From Pseudomonas baltica (GTDB lineage Bacteria > Pseudomonadota > Gammaproteobacteria > Pseudomonadales > Pseudomonadaceae), in the NCBI RefSeq assembly GCF_031880315.1, contig NZ_CP134771.1:5395001-5459000 (forward strand): 64,000 bases of DNA, written 5' to 3'. This document shows, piece by piece, positions 21,417-33,267 of this stretch. How positions within the stretch are numbered: the stretch's first letter is position 1; every line of letters begins with the position of its first letter. Under the pieces are notes generated by a model that was not told where the DNA came from, made no database searches, and worked only from the letters and a program-made list of their open reading frames with translations. The translations under genes and the position numbers were made by a program.

Positions 21417-22775
21417 TTACGCGCCTGCCATGGTGGGGGTAACCACCTGGGTCAGGCTGCCGGGCGTGCTGGCCTTGATGCCTGCTTCGAACTCCGGACG
21501 GAAATACTTGATCGCGCTGCCCAACGGCTCGACGGCACCTGGAGCGTGGGCACAGAAGGTCTTGCCCGGGCCGAGGAAACCGACCAGTCCCAGCAGGGTT
21601 TCGATATCCCCCGGCTGGCCGTTGCCGGTCTCGATGGCGCGCAGCAGCTTGACGCTCCACGGCAGGCCGTCACGGCAAGGGGTGCAGAAACCACATGACT
21701 CGCGGGAGAAGAATTCTTCCATGTTGCGCAGCAGCGAGACCATGTTGACGCTGTCGTCCACCGCCATGGCCAGGCCGGTGCCCATCCGCGTGCCGACCTT
21801 GGCGATGCCACCGGCGTACATTTGCGCGTCGAGGTGTTCGGGCAGCAGGAAACCGGTACCGGCGCCGCCTGGCTGCCAGGCCTTGAGCTTGAAGCCGTCG
21901 CGCATGCCGCCAGCGTAGTCTTCGAACAGCTCGCGGGCGGTCACGCCGAACGGCAGCTCCCACAGGCCCGGGTTCTTGACCTTGCCGGAGAAGCCCATGA
22001 GCTTGGTGCCGTGGTCTTCACTGCCTTCTTTGGCCAGCGACTTGTACCAGTCGTTGCCGTTGCCGACGATGGCCGGCACGTTGCACAGGGTCTCGACGTT
22101 GTTGACGCAGGTCGGCTTGCCCCACACGCCGACGGCAGCAGGGAAGGGCGGCTTGGAGCGCGGGTTGGCGCGGCGGCCTTCGAGGGAGTTGATCAGGGCG
22201 GTTTCTTCACCGCAGATGTAGCGCCCGGCGCCGGTGTGCACGAACAGCTCGAAGTCGAAACCGGTGCCGAGGATGTTCTTGCCCAGCAGGCCGGCGGCCT
22301 TGGCTTCCTGCACTGCGCGGTTGAGGTGCTTGGCGGCGGTGACGTATTCGCCGCGAAGGAAGATGTAGCCGCGGTAGGCTTTGAGCGCGCGGGCGCTGAT
22401 CAGCATGCCTTCGATCAGCAGATGGGGCTGTTGCTCCATCAGCATGCGGTCTTTCCAGGTGTTGGGCTCCATTTCATCCGCGTTGCACAGCAGGTAGCGG
22501 ATGTTCATGGATTCGTCTTTGGGCATCAGGCCCCATTTGACGCCCGTCGGGAAGCCCGCACCGCCGCGGCCCTTGAGGCCGGAGTCCTTGACCGCCTGAA
22601 CGATGTCGTCGGCGGCCATGTCGGCGAAGGCCTTGCGCGCGGCGGTGTAGCCGTTCTTGCTGACGTATTCGTCGTACCAGATGGGCTCGCCGTCATCGCG
22701 CAGGCGCCAGGTCAACGGGTGAGTTTCGGCACTGCGGGCGATGCGGTTGGCAGGCCCGAAGGAGGTAAGGGTCAT
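21417..22775 (-). CDS. nuoF: NADH-quinone oxidoreductase subunit F
   Basis: This 452-residue subunit binds NADH and FMN and cluster N3, and is the entry site for electrons into complex I. The nucleotide-binding glycine motif [13 protein letters not shown] is near residue 70 and the cluster motif [12 protein letters not shown] is in the C-terminal third. Its start overlaps the nuoE stop by four bases. Confidence 0.96.
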   Translation of the reverse strand: MTLTSFGPANRIARSAETHPLTWRLRDDGEPIWYDEYVSKNGYTAARKAFADMAADDIVQAVKDSGLKGRGGAGFPTGVKWGLMPKDESMNIRYLLCNADEMEPNTWKDRMLMEQQPHLLIEGMLISARALKAYRGYIFLRGEYVTAAKHLNRAVQEAKAAGLLGKNILGTGFDFELFVHTGAGRYICGEETALINSLEGRRANPRSKPPFPAAVGVWGKPTCVNNVETLCNVPAIVGNGNDWYKSLAKEGSEDHGTKLMGFSGKVKNPGLWELPFGVTARELFEDYAGGMRDGFKLKAWQPGGAGTGFLLPEHLDAQMYAGGIAKVGTRMGTGLAMAVDDSVNMVSLLRNMEEFFSRESCGFCTPCRDGLPWSVKLLRAIETGNGQPGDIETLLGLVGFLGPGKTFCAHAPGAVEPLGSAIKYFRPEFEAGIKASTPGSLTQVVTPTMAGA

Positions 22776-23269
22776 ACGTAGCCCTCCAGCAGTTGGGTCA
22801 CGCCAGCAGGCTGCACGTCACCGAATGTGTCGTCGTCGATCATCAACGCCGGCGCCTTGTCGCAGTTGCCCAGGCAGCACACCGGCAGCAGGGTGAAGCG
22901 CCCGTCTGCGGTAGTCTGGCCGAGGCCGATGCCGAGTTCGCTCTGGATCTTGCTGACCACCGATTCGTGGCCACCGATGAAGCAGACCATGCTGTCGCAC
23001 ACGCGAATGATGTGACGGCCGACCGGCTGGCGGAAGATCTGGCTATAGAAGGTGGCTACGCCTTCGACGTCGCTGGCCGGAATACCGAGAATCTCGCCGA
23101 TGGCATAAAGAGCGCCGTCGGGCACCCAGCCGCGTTCCTTCTGGACGATCTTGAGGGCTTCGATGGACGCCGCGCGCGGGTCCTCGTAGTGATGGAGTTC
23201 GTGCTCGATGGCCGAACGCTCGGTTTCGCTGAGGGCGAAACGGTCAGTCTGAATAAGCGTGCTGTTCAT
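22772..23269 (-). CDS. nuoE: NADH-quinone oxidoreductase subunit E
   Basis: This 165-residue thioredoxin-like subunit carries the [2Fe-2S] cluster N1a, with ligands in [10 protein letters not shown] (CxxxxC) and CLGNCDKAP (CxxxC). It works with NuoF and NuoG in the NADH dehydrogenase module. It lies two bases after nuoCD and overlaps nuoF by four bases. Confidence 0.95.
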   Translation of the reverse strand: MNSTLIQTDRFALSETERSAIEHELHHYEDPRAASIEALKIVQKERGWVPDGALYAIGEILGIPASDVEGVATFYSQIFRQPVGRHIIRVCDSMVCFIGGHESVVSKIQSELGIGLGQTTADGRFTLLPVCCLGNCDKAPALMIDDDTFGDVQPAGVTQLLEGYV

Positions 23270-23271
23270 GC

Positions 23272-25074
<1,803 letters not shown>

Positions 25075-25137
25075 TCAACTGCAGAATGAAGCCAGGAATC
25101 CTGGTGTGCTTGGTCACACGATCAGAACGCCGCTGGA

Positions 25138-25812
25138 TCAGACTTCGTCGGGGCTGCGCAGGTTGGTCACGGCAATTCGCTGTTCGCGACGTTGTTCCTT
25201 TTGCGACGGCATCTCGGCGCGATACACGCCTTGATCACCGACCACCCAGGACAACGGGCGGCGCTCCTGGCCAATGGATTCCTGCAGCAGCATCAAGCCT
25301 TGCAGAAATGCCTCTGGACGAGGAGGGCAGCCGGGCACGTAGACGTCGACGGGGAGGAACTTGTCCACACCCTGAACGACCGAGTAGATGTCATACATGC
25401 CGCCGGAGTTGGCGCACGAGCCCATGGAAATCACCCATTTGGGTTCGAGCATCTGCTCATAGAGACGCTGAATGATCGGCGCCATCTTGATGAAGCAGGT
25501 GCCTGCGATGACCATGAAGTCGGCCTGGCGAGGTGACGCCCGAATGACCTCGGCGCCAAAGCGCGCGATGTCGTGGGGTGCCGTGAACGCCGTGGTCATT
25601 TCCACGTAGCAGCACGACAGGCCGAAGTTGTACGGCCACAGGGAGTTCTTGCGCCCCCAGTTCACCGCACCGTTCAGCACGTCTTCGAGTTTGCCCATGT
25701 AGATGTTCTTGTGAACTTGATCTTCAAGGGGGTCGGCTACGGTTTCCCGTTCGCCAATCGGATACTCCTGGTTAGGTGCATCCGGGTCGATCCTGGTGAG
25801 ATTGTATTGCAT
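25138..25812 (-). CDS. nuoB: NADH-quinone oxidoreductase subunit B
   Basis: This 224-residue subunit carries cluster N2, the last iron-sulfur centre before quinone. The tandem-cysteine ligand is seen in [10 protein letters not shown], with further ligands in GSCANSGG and PGCPPRPE. Length is typical for Pseudomonas. It is the second gene of the operon, nine bases after nuoA. Confidence 0.96.
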   Translation of the reverse strand: MQYNLTRIDPDAPNQEYPIGERETVADPLEDQVHKNIYMGKLEDVLNGAVNWGRKNSLWPYNFGLSCCYVEMTTAFTAPHDIARFGAEVIRASPRQADFMVIAGTCFIKMAPIIQRLYEQMLEPKWVISMGSCANSGGMYDIYSVVQGVDKFLPVDVYVPGCPPRPEAFLQGLMLLQESIGQERRPLSWVVGDQGVYRAEMPSQKEQRREQRIAVTNLRSPDEV

Positions 25813-25821
25813 GCCAAAGCC

Positions 25822-26235
25822 TCATTGTTTCAGCTTCGCTTGCCGCTTGAGACGAGCTTCCGGCGCCCAGTCAAGGGCCCCCACTCGAAAGAGGTAGACA
25901 AGACCTGCCAACAGAATTGCTATGAAAATGAAAGCTTCGGCGAATCCGGTCCAGCCGCTTTCGCGGACGGACACAGACCAGGCAAACAGGAAGAGGGCTT
26001 CGATATCGAAGATCACGAACAGCATCGCGACCAGATAGAATTTTGCCGACAGGCGCAGGCGCGCGCTGCCGGTGGGGAGCATGCCGGATTCGAACGGTTC
26101 GTTCTTGCTGCGGCCCCAGGCTTTACCGCCCAGCAGGCTCGACAGGCCGAGCATGAAAGCACACAGGCCGACGACGCCCAGAAGGAAGATGGCAAAGCCC
26201 CAGTTGTGGGCGATGAGTCCTGTCGAATCGGGCAT
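25822..26235 (-). CDS. nuoA: NADH-quinone oxidoreductase subunit A
   Basis: This 137-residue subunit has three transmembrane helices (about 10-32, 62-85 and 98-118). The family loop [23 protein letters not shown] and the helix segment [18 protein letters not shown] are present in sequence. It is the first gene of the 13-gene nuo operon and has a candidate sigma-70 promoter about 90 bases upstream. Confidence 0.95.
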   Translation of the reverse strand: MPDSTGLIAHNWGFAIFLLGVVGLCAFMLGLSSLLGGKAWGRSKNEPFESGMLPTGSARLRLSAKFYLVAMLFVIFDIEALFLFAWSVSVRESGWTGFAEAFIFIAILLAGLVYLFRVGALDWAPEARLKRQAKLKQ

Positions 26236-26322
26236 GCTCTGGATCCTTAACAGGGGCGGCAGACCCCTGTGCTTGAATGTGGTGTCGCAGTGACGATATG
26301 TCGCACTTCTGCTATCGCGCTG

Positions 26323-26351
26323 ATTTTATGGGTAAACCGCCAGCAAGTAAA
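26323..26351 (-). promoter_or_regulatory. Candidate sigma-70 promoter of the nuo operon
   Basis: On the minus strand TTTACT (26346-26351) and TAAAAT (26323-26328) are 17 bases apart. This would start transcription near 26316 and leave a leader of about 80 bases before nuoA. It is the best -35/-10 pair I found in the AT-rich upstream region. Confidence 0.55.
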
Positions 26352-26830
26352 TTTAGTATGGCAAATTAATTCGTAGCATTACGCACATAGGCAGCCTCAA
26401 TCGCGCTGAAACCGTTGGGTACAGGGGATTGTAGAAGGTTTTGTTAAGTGTGTTTTTCATTCGCCGCAATAAGCTTCAGATGGCAATGATAATTAATATC
26501 GTTTCCGCTTCGCGATTTTTGCTGCTCCGTGCCATTCGCGAGCTTTTTAACCCAACCACAGGAGTCGGGTATTGCTTCAGATCATTGTCTCGCTACGTTG
26601 CCGGGCAAATAGTCCAGACCGGCCCTCCGGCAATCGGTGGCCAGACCGGCGTGCCGCAGGGCAGTGGCTGCCGGACTGTGTTTAAGACTGTTCTTATATA
26701 GTGGTGCACTCTGTTGTTCTAAACTTTACGACCCTGTGTACCGGCATCTAGTAACTAGTGTCGAATCGCTTTTACGGAGGGTTACTTGCATCGTATTGCA
26801 CGCGCCCTTATTTGGGATGAGGTATAAATA
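26352..26830. other. AT-rich intergenic stretch without a convincing gene
   Basis: Between the nuo promoter and the fimbrial relic there is no ORF with a credible start, codon pattern or known domain. The stretch holds a Fur-box-like site at 26482-26500 and, near 26757, the small palindrome ctagtaactag. The low GC compared with its neighbours and the orphan regulatory site suggest that it is the remains of earlier insertions or deletions at this junction. Confidence 0.6.
26482..26500. promoter_or_regulatory. Fur-box-like site
   Basis: GGCAATGATAATTAATATC matches the 19-bp Fur consensus GATAATGATAATCATTATC at 15 of 19 positions, counted by eye. No iron-uptake gene follows: nuoA starts 247 bases away on one side and a broken fimbrial gene about 330 bases away on the other. 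It could be a leftover operator of a lost gene or a genuine iron input to nuo or the fimbrial locus. Confidence 0.45.
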
Positions 26831-27150
26831 TTGTTGAAAAGACTGACTGTCGCTATTGCGCTGGGCATGGGGCTGGGTCTGGGGTTGGGGGCAACTTCTG
26901 TATTTGCGGGTAATACCGCTGCTGAAATCCGACGCCGAGCGGTGATGTGAGTCTTGCCGGTCCGGCAACGATCGAGCTGCACTCTCTGTAATGAACGTCG
27001 ATCTGGCTTCACTGCCCGAGCGAAGACGAGCTGGCTCGGTATCAGCCTCTCGCCTGTGTGCCATTCGCCGCCAGGCTTTTCCGGAAGCGACGGCGGGCGC
27101 GAGTGCACTCTTGCGAGTGACAGGACGACAGTTTCAGTGTTTGTCTTATA
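26831..27150 (+). pseudogene. Decayed fimbrial major-subunit gene
   Basis: A well-formed Shine-Dalgarno (GAGG at 26819) leads to a TTG-initiated reading frame encoding a classic signal peptide (LKRLTVAIALGMGL... ATSVFAG), which stops after 39 codons at 26948-26950. Restoring one A in the AAA run near 26926 continues the mature chain as NTAAENPTPSGDVSLAGPATIELHSL before a TAA at 26989. Beyond it, another frame reads AGSVSASRL...ATAGASALLRVTG, reminiscent of DUF4402-like fimbrial subunits. The gene sits where a major pilin is expected, directly before chaperone and usher. The presence of a dead subunit is well supported; the family assignment and the right boundary are guesses. Confidence 0.55.
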
Positions 27151-27362
27151 TTAATGAGTGGCTGCCATCACTAATATCTTCCGCTGTTGATGGTTGGCCC
27201 CAATCGCCCGCCGCTATTTTGCGCCGAACTTCGGCACGATTCATTTATTCAATAAACAATCCATGCCTGTCCACGCGCGTGGCTCACATGCGTCGTTCGC
27301 CCTGCTGGCCTACTGCGTCAAGGGTGACGCCTCGACGCCTCTGATGGGCCGAGATCATCAGT

Positions 27363-28103
27363 ATGCAACTGGCTAACCCTAAGCAGGTGTTTCAGCGGCT
27401 TCGCCTGGCCTCCCTCGTTGTACCCGCGCTGCTTGCCACGAGCGGGATCAGCCCCGAATTCGCCAATGCTGCCGGTATGGTTCCGCAAACCTCCGTGGTG
27501 ATCGTCAATGAAGCCGACGGCGAGGCCACCATCAAGGTAACCAACACTGATAACACCGCCGTCTTATTGCTCGTCAATCTGGAAAACATACCCGAGGACA
27601 ACCAGCCGTTGCTGCTGGTCACCCCAGCGGTTTCCCGTGTCGAAGCGGGCAAATCGCAATGGGTGCGATTCATCCTGCGCAGCGAAGGCGGGCCCCTCAA
27701 GACTCAACGCCTCAAGCGCGTGACCTTCGAGGGCGTCGCGCAAGTCGACCCGGCGCAAAAGGACACCGCCCGGATTGGCGTTGGCATACGCCAGAATTTG
27801 CCTGTCATCGTCCATCCCAAAGGACTGCCTCCCGAGCGCGAGCCTTGGAAGGGGCTGACCTGGCGCCACAGCAACGGCAAACTCACCGTGAGCAACGACA
27901 CCCGCTATGTGGTACGTCTGTCGCAACAACTCACGCTGCTGCCGATGCAAGCCACCGCCCAGTTACCCCGCACCTATCTGCTGGCCGGCGAGCAACTGAG
28001 TGTCGACGTCCCGCCCGCCGCCGCCGGCGCCCATAGCGTGCGCTTGTACCCCGCCACGGTCTATGGCTTTGCAGTAGACGCCTACGATTCCCCCTTGAAG
28101 TAA
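27363..28103 (+). CDS. Periplasmic fimbrial chaperone (PapD-like)
   Basis: This 246-residue protein has a signal region at about 1-36 (cleavage near ANA|AG) and the two immunoglobulin-like domains of pilus chaperones. Visible features are the N-terminal strand TSVVIVNEADGEATIKVTN, the subunit-binding edge LLLVTPAVSRVEAGKSQWVRFI, and the inter-domain pattern IGVGIRQNLPVIVHPK. It would fold fimbrial subunits by donor-strand complementation in the periplasm and hand them to the usher. Its stop overlaps the usher start by one base. The start ATG at 27363 has a poor Shine-Dalgarno, so expression may have depended on coupling to the broken upstream subunit gene. Confidence 0.88.
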   Translation: MQLANPKQVFQRLRLASLVVPALLATSGISPEFANAAGMVPQTSVVIVNEADGEATIKVTNTDNTAVLLLVNLENIPEDNQPLLLVTPAVSRVEAGKSQWVRFILRSEGGPLKTQRLKRVTFEGVAQVDPAQKDTARIGVGIRQNLPVIVHPKGLPPEREPWKGLTWRHSNGKLTVSNDTRYVVRLSQQLTLLPMQATAQLPRTYLLAGEQLSVDVPPAAAGAHSVRLYPATVYGFAVDAYDSPLK

Positions 28104-30571
28104 TGGTCATAGCGAAGACCCGCTGTCGTTATCACTGCGCCGCGCCATCGGTTGGACTCGGTGGGCGAGCCGACATCAAGGCTGGCTTTGCACTGGCTCT
28201 GAGCGTTGGCATGGGTGCCATCAGGGCCGAGGAAAACCACAGCGGCTTCGATATGGAACTGCTGCGTCAGCGTGGCATCGATCCGCGCCTGGCCGAGTAC
28301 TTCAGTGCAGCGCCACGCTTCACACCGGGGGAGCATAAGGTCCAGCTGAAGGTTAACAGACAGGCCCGCGGCGCCGTGATTGCCCGTTTTGGCAGTGATG
28401 GCGAACTTTGCTACGACGCGTCGTTCCTGGCAGCGGCCGGCCTGCGCCCAGCGGGCACAAGCGCCGGGCCAGCCGATTGTTCGGCGTTCATCCAGCGCTT
28501 CGCGTTGACCCAGGTACAGTTACGCTCGGACATCGGTGAGATCGAACTGGTAGTGCCCGTCGAGGCGCTCGTCGCAGTACCCCGTGATTTGAGTGGCTTC
28601 AGCACCGGTGGCGTCGCCGGGGTACTCAATTATGAACTGTTGGGCATGGCCAACCGCTTTGGGGGCGGCAGCAGCCGTAATACCTCGGCCAACACCGAGG
28701 TCGGTTTCAATGCCGGTAACTGGATAGTCCGTAGCCATCAGTTATACAGCGCCACGAATGGCGTTTCGCGCTTTCAGCATATCGACGCCTATGCACAGCG
28801 CACCTTTGCCGGTATCGGTGCGGTAGCGCAATTGGGGCAGATTCAGCTGAGCAATCCGGTATTGGGCGCCGCCCAGGTGACCGGTGTGCAGTTGATGAAT
28901 GAACAGGGCTTGGGGCAGCAGGGTGGCCGCGCGGTGGTCGAAGGTATCGCTCAGGGCCCAGCGCGTGTCGAGGTCCGGCAGATGAACAACCTGATCTATA
29001 CGACCATCGTGCCGGGGGGCGTCTTTGTGCTGCGCGATGTGCCGCGGGTCAACCAGCGCGCCGAGTTACAGGTCATGGTCATCGAGGCGGACGGCTCCCA
29101 TCGCCAGTTCAGCGTTTCGGCAGCGCAGGCCGGCGTCGAAGATCCGGGCAGCGGTTATACGCTGGGCGTGGGCCAACTGCGTAACGCTCCTGCAGAGCAG
29201 GCGTCGACGATAGCCAATGCCGGTTGGACGGGGCGCATCGGCCGTAGGGCGAGCGTCAGTGTCGGCACCATGGCCTCCCCTGAGTACTTCTCCGCTGGGA
29301 CCAGTGTAGGCCAGCGCGTTGGCGACGGTGCCCAGATACGCGCCGACCTGGTTTCGACCCGTGCGGCCAGCGAAGGGGTCAAAGGCATACAGTCACGAAT
29401 TTCGATCACTCAGAGGCTGGGGGCCCAGTGGTCGGTGAGTGCAGCGGTGACTCGCCAGACTGCAGGCTATCGTGAACTGCTCGACAGCGGCGACCGAACG
29501 AACGGCCAGCAGACCGCGGCCTATCCTCGCACCCAGTACAGTGGCAGCGTGGGCTGGTCTCACCAGTGGCTCGGCAGCTTGAATGCCGGCTACGCGCAGT
29601 CGACATTGTTCAATGGCACCACCAGTAGCCGAGCCAACGCGTCGTGGGCCAAAAACCATCGAGGCGTTACCTTTTCGTTGACGGCTGAGCGCGATCTGGG
29701 ACACCGAGGCGGCCCGCAGGATAACAACCTCGCCACCATGGGCACCGCCCTGTATGCCACGCTCAGCGTGCCATTGGGAGGCGGCGCAAGGTTTCGCACG
29801 GCCTACAGCGACAGTCATGACCGCCAACGCATCTCTACCAGCTTTGCCAGTACGCTGAACGATACCGTCAGCTATCGACTCGGCGCCGAACGCAATCTCA
29901 CCAGCGGTCGGGATGGCTTTTCGACCGGGGTCTCGATGCAGCCACGCCATGCCCAGGTCGACCTCGGCTACACCGGTGACGGCGACCGCGAGCACAGCAT
30001 CAGCACGGCGCTGCGCGGTGGCTTGGTCGCGTATGACGGCGGGGTCATGACCTCGGTATATCCGTTGAGCGATACCTTTGCCCTGATCAAGGTTGGTGAG
30101 GTGGCCGGGGTCAAGGTCGATACTTCCAGCGGCCCGGTCTGGACCAACGGCTCAGGTGCGGCAGTGGTGCCACGCCTCAATGCCTATGGCCGCAGCAATG
30201 TCGAAGTGGCGCCTGGATCATTGCCACGCAACGTCGATATCGGTGATGGCGCCCGTCAGGTCATGGCGGCCCGCGGTGCTGTAGAACGCATCGATTTCAG
30301 TGTGATAGTCACCCGCCGCGTCCTGCTGCAGGTGCATACCGCGTCGGGCGCCAAGCTTGCACCTGGCGCCTCAGTGGTGAATGACCAGGATATCCCGATC
30401 GGGATGGTCGACCAGGACGGCACGGTGTTCGTGCCCAATGTGATCAACCTGGGGCGCCTGTGGGTCAGTGGGCCCGACGTGCCACGTTGCGAGTTGCACT
30501 TCGAACTGGCGCCACAGGCAGATGCCCAGGCCTATTACGAAACCGTGCCGGCTACCTGCCGAGCGTCCTGA
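28103..30571 (+). CDS. Outer-membrane fimbrial usher
   Basis: This 822-residue PapC/FimD-family usher has an N-terminal signal region with an unusually long polar start (about 1-42), an N-terminal subunit-binding domain with LLRQRGIDPRLAEYF, the 24-strand barrel region (SRISITQRLGAQWSVSAAVTR, GSVGWSHQWLGSLNAGYAQS and similar strands), a plug (VFVLRDVPRVNQRAELQVMV) and C-terminal domains ending PRCELHFELAP...YYETVPATCRAS. It secretes and assembles pilus subunits at the outer membrane. The reading frame is intact. It is followed after 16 bases by a DUF1120-type subunit. Confidence 0.9.
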   Translation: MVIAKTRCRYHCAAPSVGLGGRADIKAGFALALSVGMGAIRAEENHSGFDMELLRQRGIDPRLAEYFSAAPRFTPGEHKVQLKVNRQARGAVIARFGSDGELCYDASFLAAAGLRPAGTSAGPADCSAFIQRFALTQVQLRSDIGEIELVVPVEALVAVPRDLSGFSTGGVAGVLNYELLGMANRFGGGSSRNTSANTEVGFNAGNWIVRSHQLYSATNGVSRFQHIDAYAQRTFAGIGAVAQLGQIQLSNPVLGAAQVTGVQLMNEQGLGQQGGRAVVEGIAQGPARVEVRQMNNLIYTTIVPGGVFVLRDVPRVNQRAELQVMVIEADGSHRQFSVSAAQAGVEDPGSGYTLGVGQLRNAPAEQASTIANAGWTGRIGRRASVSVGTMASPEYFSAGTSVGQRVGDGAQIRADLVSTRAASEGVKGIQSRISITQRLGAQWSVSAAVTRQTAGYRELLDSGDRTNGQQTAAYPRTQYSGSVGWSHQWLGSLNAGYAQSTLFNGTTSSRANASWAKNHRGVTFSLTAERDLGHRGGPQDNNLATMGTALYATLSVPLGGGARFRTAYSDSHDRQRISTSFASTLNDTVSYRLGAERNLTSGRDGFSTGVSMQPRHAQVDLGYTGDGDREHSISTALRGGLVAYDGGVMTSVYPLSDTFALIKVGEVAGVKVDTSSGPVWTNGSGAAVVPRLNAYGRSNVEVAPGSLPRNVDIGDGARQVMAARGAVERIDFSVIVTRRVLLQVHTASGAKLAPGASVVNDQDIPIGMVDQDGTVFVPNVINLGRLWVSGPDVPRCELHFELAPQADAQAYYETVPATCRAS

Positions 30572-30587
30572 ATACGAGACTGCATCC

Positions 30588-31721
30588 ATGACATCTTCGC
30601 TGCGCGCAATTTTTTCGACTGCATTGGGATCATGGGCTGCGGTCGCCTTTTGGTCACCGCAGGCGCTGGCGGACTGTGCGCTGATGCTCAGTAATCCCAC
30701 TATCGATTTCGGGGTCTTGAAGCGCGACAACCTGGCCTGGCATGCCGGCAGAGTCCTGTTGGGCGAGCGCAGCTTGAGCTTGAACCTCACCTGCACCGTG
30801 CCTACGGAGCTGACCTTGTACCTTCGCGCCCACGCGGCGGATGACGACACTTTCAGGCTGTCCACCCTTGGGCACTACCGAGTCCGGCTACGCGATGCTG
30901 TGCTCGATGGCGCGTCCGTCGCATTGGGGGAGCTGGGGCGTCTGGGGGAATTGCCCGTTCGTGCGCAAAACAGTATGCACTGGCGCCCCGAACGAGGGCT
31001 GGTGACGATGCGTGACGGGCGGCCTGTGCAAGGCAAGGTATTGCAGGCGCGATTGGACGTCGTCGCCGTCGCACCACGGCAGGCGTTGCGGGTACGCGAC
31101 GAGACCCTCTGGCAGGCCTTGGCTTCGATCGATGTACCGCAAGCCCACGTCAGCGAGGCAATGACTCTGAGCTCGACCGTTTTGCCTGTATCTTGCGAGC
31201 CGCTCCTCGGCGCTAACGGGCGGGTAGATTTTGGCCAGCGGTCGGTTGGCGAATTTAGTCGTTATCAGGAAACCCGGTTACCCGCCCAGACGGTGGCGCT
31301 AACGGTTGCCTGCGACGGGCCGGCGCTGATCGCCCTGCGCATGGTCGATAATCGCGCCGGTTCTGCCACCTTGGGTGCCGAGAACAGTTTTGGTCTTGGG
31401 CTTGATCGCGGCAGGCGAGTGGGACGCTATACCCTGCGGCTCGAGGATGTGCGAGTCGATGGTTGGTCTGCGACTTACGCGACGCAGACCGGGTCGATGG
31501 GGGCGAGTTGGAGCGCGGCACAGGCCGATGGCGTCGAATTGTCCACTGGCGTCTGGTCAGGCTTCAGCGCCCGCCGGGGAGCCACGAGCGGCCCAGATGA
31601 TTTGCAGCACATGAGCGCTACGCTGTCCGTAGCGCCGGTGATTGCGCCGATTATCGAGCTGGATGTGAGTGAACCCGTCCTGTTGGACGGGTCCGCGACG
31701 ATCGAGATCGTGTACCTCTAA
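30588..31721 (+). CDS. DUF1120-type fimbrial subunit / tip adhesin
   Basis: This 377-residue secreted protein has a signal peptide at about 1-27 (cleavage near ALA|DC) and two similar halves. Each half begins with a Cys and a DFG element (DCALMLSNPTIDFGVLKR; SCEPLLGANGRVDFGQRS), then a core Cys strand (LSLNLTCTVP; VALTVACDGP). The second half matches DUF1120 well: LIALRMVDNRAGSA, ENSFGLGLDRGRRVGRYTLRLEDVRVDG. A two-domain subunit after the usher is typical of a tip adhesin. ATG 30588 has ACGAGA nine bases upstream; an earlier frame extension lies inside the usher and lacks a signal peptide. No terminator is visible before aceA. Confidence 0.82.
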   Translation: MTSSLRAIFSTALGSWAAVAFWSPQALADCALMLSNPTIDFGVLKRDNLAWHAGRVLLGERSLSLNLTCTVPTELTLYLRAHAADDDTFRLSTLGHYRVRLRDAVLDGASVALGELGRLGELPVRAQNSMHWRPERGLVTMRDGRPVQGKVLQARLDVVAVAPRQALRVRDETLWQALASIDVPQAHVSEAMTLSSTVLPVSCEPLLGANGRVDFGQRSVGEFSRYQETRLPAQTVALTVACDGPALIALRMVDNRAGSATLGAENSFGLGLDRGRRVGRYTLRLEDVRVDGWSATYATQTGSMGASWSAAQADGVELSTGVWSGFSARRGATSGPDDLQHMSATLSVAPVIAPIIELDVSEPVLLDGSATIEIVYL

Positions 31722-31756
31722 GCCATGTGGCAGCGGTGCTGGAAAACCGCCTGGTC

Positions 31757-33082
31757 TTAGTGGAACTGCTCTTCCTCGGTCGAACCGGTCAGCGCCGTCA
31801 CCGAAGACGCGCCGCCCTGAATCACCGTGGTCATGTCATCGAAATAGCCCGTGCCCACTTCCTGCTGGTGTGCCACGAAGGTGTAGCCCTTGGCGGCGTC
31901 AGCGAACTCCTGCTCCTGCAGCTTCACATAGGCCGTCATGTCGTTGCGGGCATAGTCGTGGGCCAGGTTGAACATGCTGTGCCACATGTTGTGGATGCCC
32001 GCCAGGGTAATGAATTGATGCTTGTAGCCCATGGCAGACAGCTCGCGCTGGAACTTGGCGATGGTGGCGTCATCCAGGTTCTTCTTCCAGTTGAACGACG
32101 GCGAACAGTTGTACGACAGGAGCTGATCGGGGTATTCCTTCTTGATCGCTTCGGCAAAACGACGGGCTTCTGCCAGGTCCGGCTTGGCCGTCTCGCACCA
32201 GATCAGGTCGGCATAGGGTGCATAGGCCAGGCCGCGTGCGATGGCCTGATCGAGGCCGGCGCGCACTTTATAGAAGCCTTCGGGCGTACGTTGCCCGGTC
32301 ACGAACGGCTGGTCGTACGGATCGCAGTCCGAGGTCAGCAAGTCGGCGGCGTTGGCGTCGGTGCGGGCGAGGATGATGGTCGGTACGCCGGCGACGTCAG
32401 CGGCCAAGCGCGCGGCAGTAAGTTTTTGCACGGCTTCCTGGGTCGGTACCAGCACCTTGCCGCCCATATGGCCGCATTTTTTCACCGAGGCCAGTTGGTC
32501 TTCGAAGTGCACACCAGCGGCGCCGGCTTCGATCATGCTCTTCATCAGTTCGTAGGCATTGAGGACGCCACCGAAGCCGGCTTCTGCGTCGGCGACGATG
32601 GGCGCGAAGTAATCGATATAGCCATCATCGCCAGGGTTCTTGCCGGCTTTCCACTGGATCTGGTCGGCGCGGCGGAACGAGTTGTTGATGCGTTTTACCA
32701 CGGTCGGTACCGAGTCGACCGGGTACAGCGACTGGTCGGGGTACATGGACTCCGCCGAGTTGTTGTCCGCCGCGACCTGCCAGCCGGAGAGGTAGATGGC
32801 CTGGATGCCAGCCTTGACTTGCTGTACCGCCTGGCCACCGGTGAGCGCACCCATGCAGTTGACGAAGTCCTTGTCAGGGCGGAAGGACGGCTTGGCGCCC
32901 TGGGTCACCAGATTCCACAGTTTGTCGGCGCCCAGACGGGCCAAGGTGTGCTCTGGCTGGATTGAGCCGCGCAGGCGGACGACGTCAGCAGCGCTGTAGG
33001 TGCGGGTCACGCCTTTCCAGCGTGGGTTTTGCGCCCAGTCTTTCTCGATAGCCGCTATTTGTTGTTCGCGTGTCTGTGCCAT
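31757..33082 (-). CDS. aceA: Isocitrate lyase
   Basis: This 441-residue cytosolic enzyme splits isocitrate into succinate and glyoxylate, the first step of the glyoxylate shunt needed for growth on acetate and fatty acids. The catalytic signature KKCGHMGGK is present, with TLAGIHNMW and PSFNW segments typical of the bacterial family. ATG 33082 (MAQTREQQ) has a GAGG Shine-Dalgarno; an upstream frame extension of 60 residues is not part of the protein. It is transcribed alone, and the upstream region holds a candidate promoter and an interrupted palindrome. It is convergent with the fimbrial operon. Confidence 0.96.
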   Translation of the reverse strand: MAQTREQQIAAIEKDWAQNPRWKGVTRTYSAADVVRLRGSIQPEHTLARLGADKLWNLVTQGAKPSFRPDKDFVNCMGALTGGQAVQQVKAGIQAIYLSGWQVAADNNSAESMYPDQSLYPVDSVPTVVKRINNSFRRADQIQWKAGKNPGDDGYIDYFAPIVADAEAGFGGVLNAYELMKSMIEAGAAGVHFEDQLASVKKCGHMGGKVLVPTQEAVQKLTAARLAADVAGVPTIILARTDANAADLLTSDCDPYDQPFVTGQRTPEGFYKVRAGLDQAIARGLAYAPYADLIWCETAKPDLAEARRFAEAIKKEYPDQLLSYNCSPSFNWKKNLDDATIAKFQRELSAMGYKHQFITLAGIHNMWHSMFNLAHDYARNDMTAYVKLQEQEFADAAKGYTFVAHQQEVGTGYFDDMTTVIQGGASSVTALTGSTEEEQFH

Positions 33083-33233
33083 GGGGGAAACCTCGTCGCA
33101 TAGGTCTGGGTGAAAAAATCCGTGCTCGATGCCGTGCCTTGGCCGCCTGGGCACGTATGGTCGTACCCGCAATGGGTGGCCTGCGACGCAAAGACGAAGC
33201 CCTTGCAGGGGCCGGAACGGCGGGAGCGAGGCC

Positions 33234-33262
33234 ATCATGTCCTCGGATTTTTTGCCCGTCAA
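33234..33262 (-). promoter_or_regulatory. Candidate aceA promoter
   Basis: On the minus strand TTGACG (33257-33262) and CATGAT (33234-33239) are 17 bases apart, giving a start near 33227 and a leader of about 145 bases. The -35 is good (5 of 6) and the -10 is moderate. Confidence 0.45.
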
Positions 33263-33267
33263 GAAAA

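Noticed and set aside
26441..26837. Two short forward frames in the AT-rich gap after nuoA
   Set aside because: Composition and codon pattern are not coding-like, they overlap each other in different frames, and they encode no recognisable domain.
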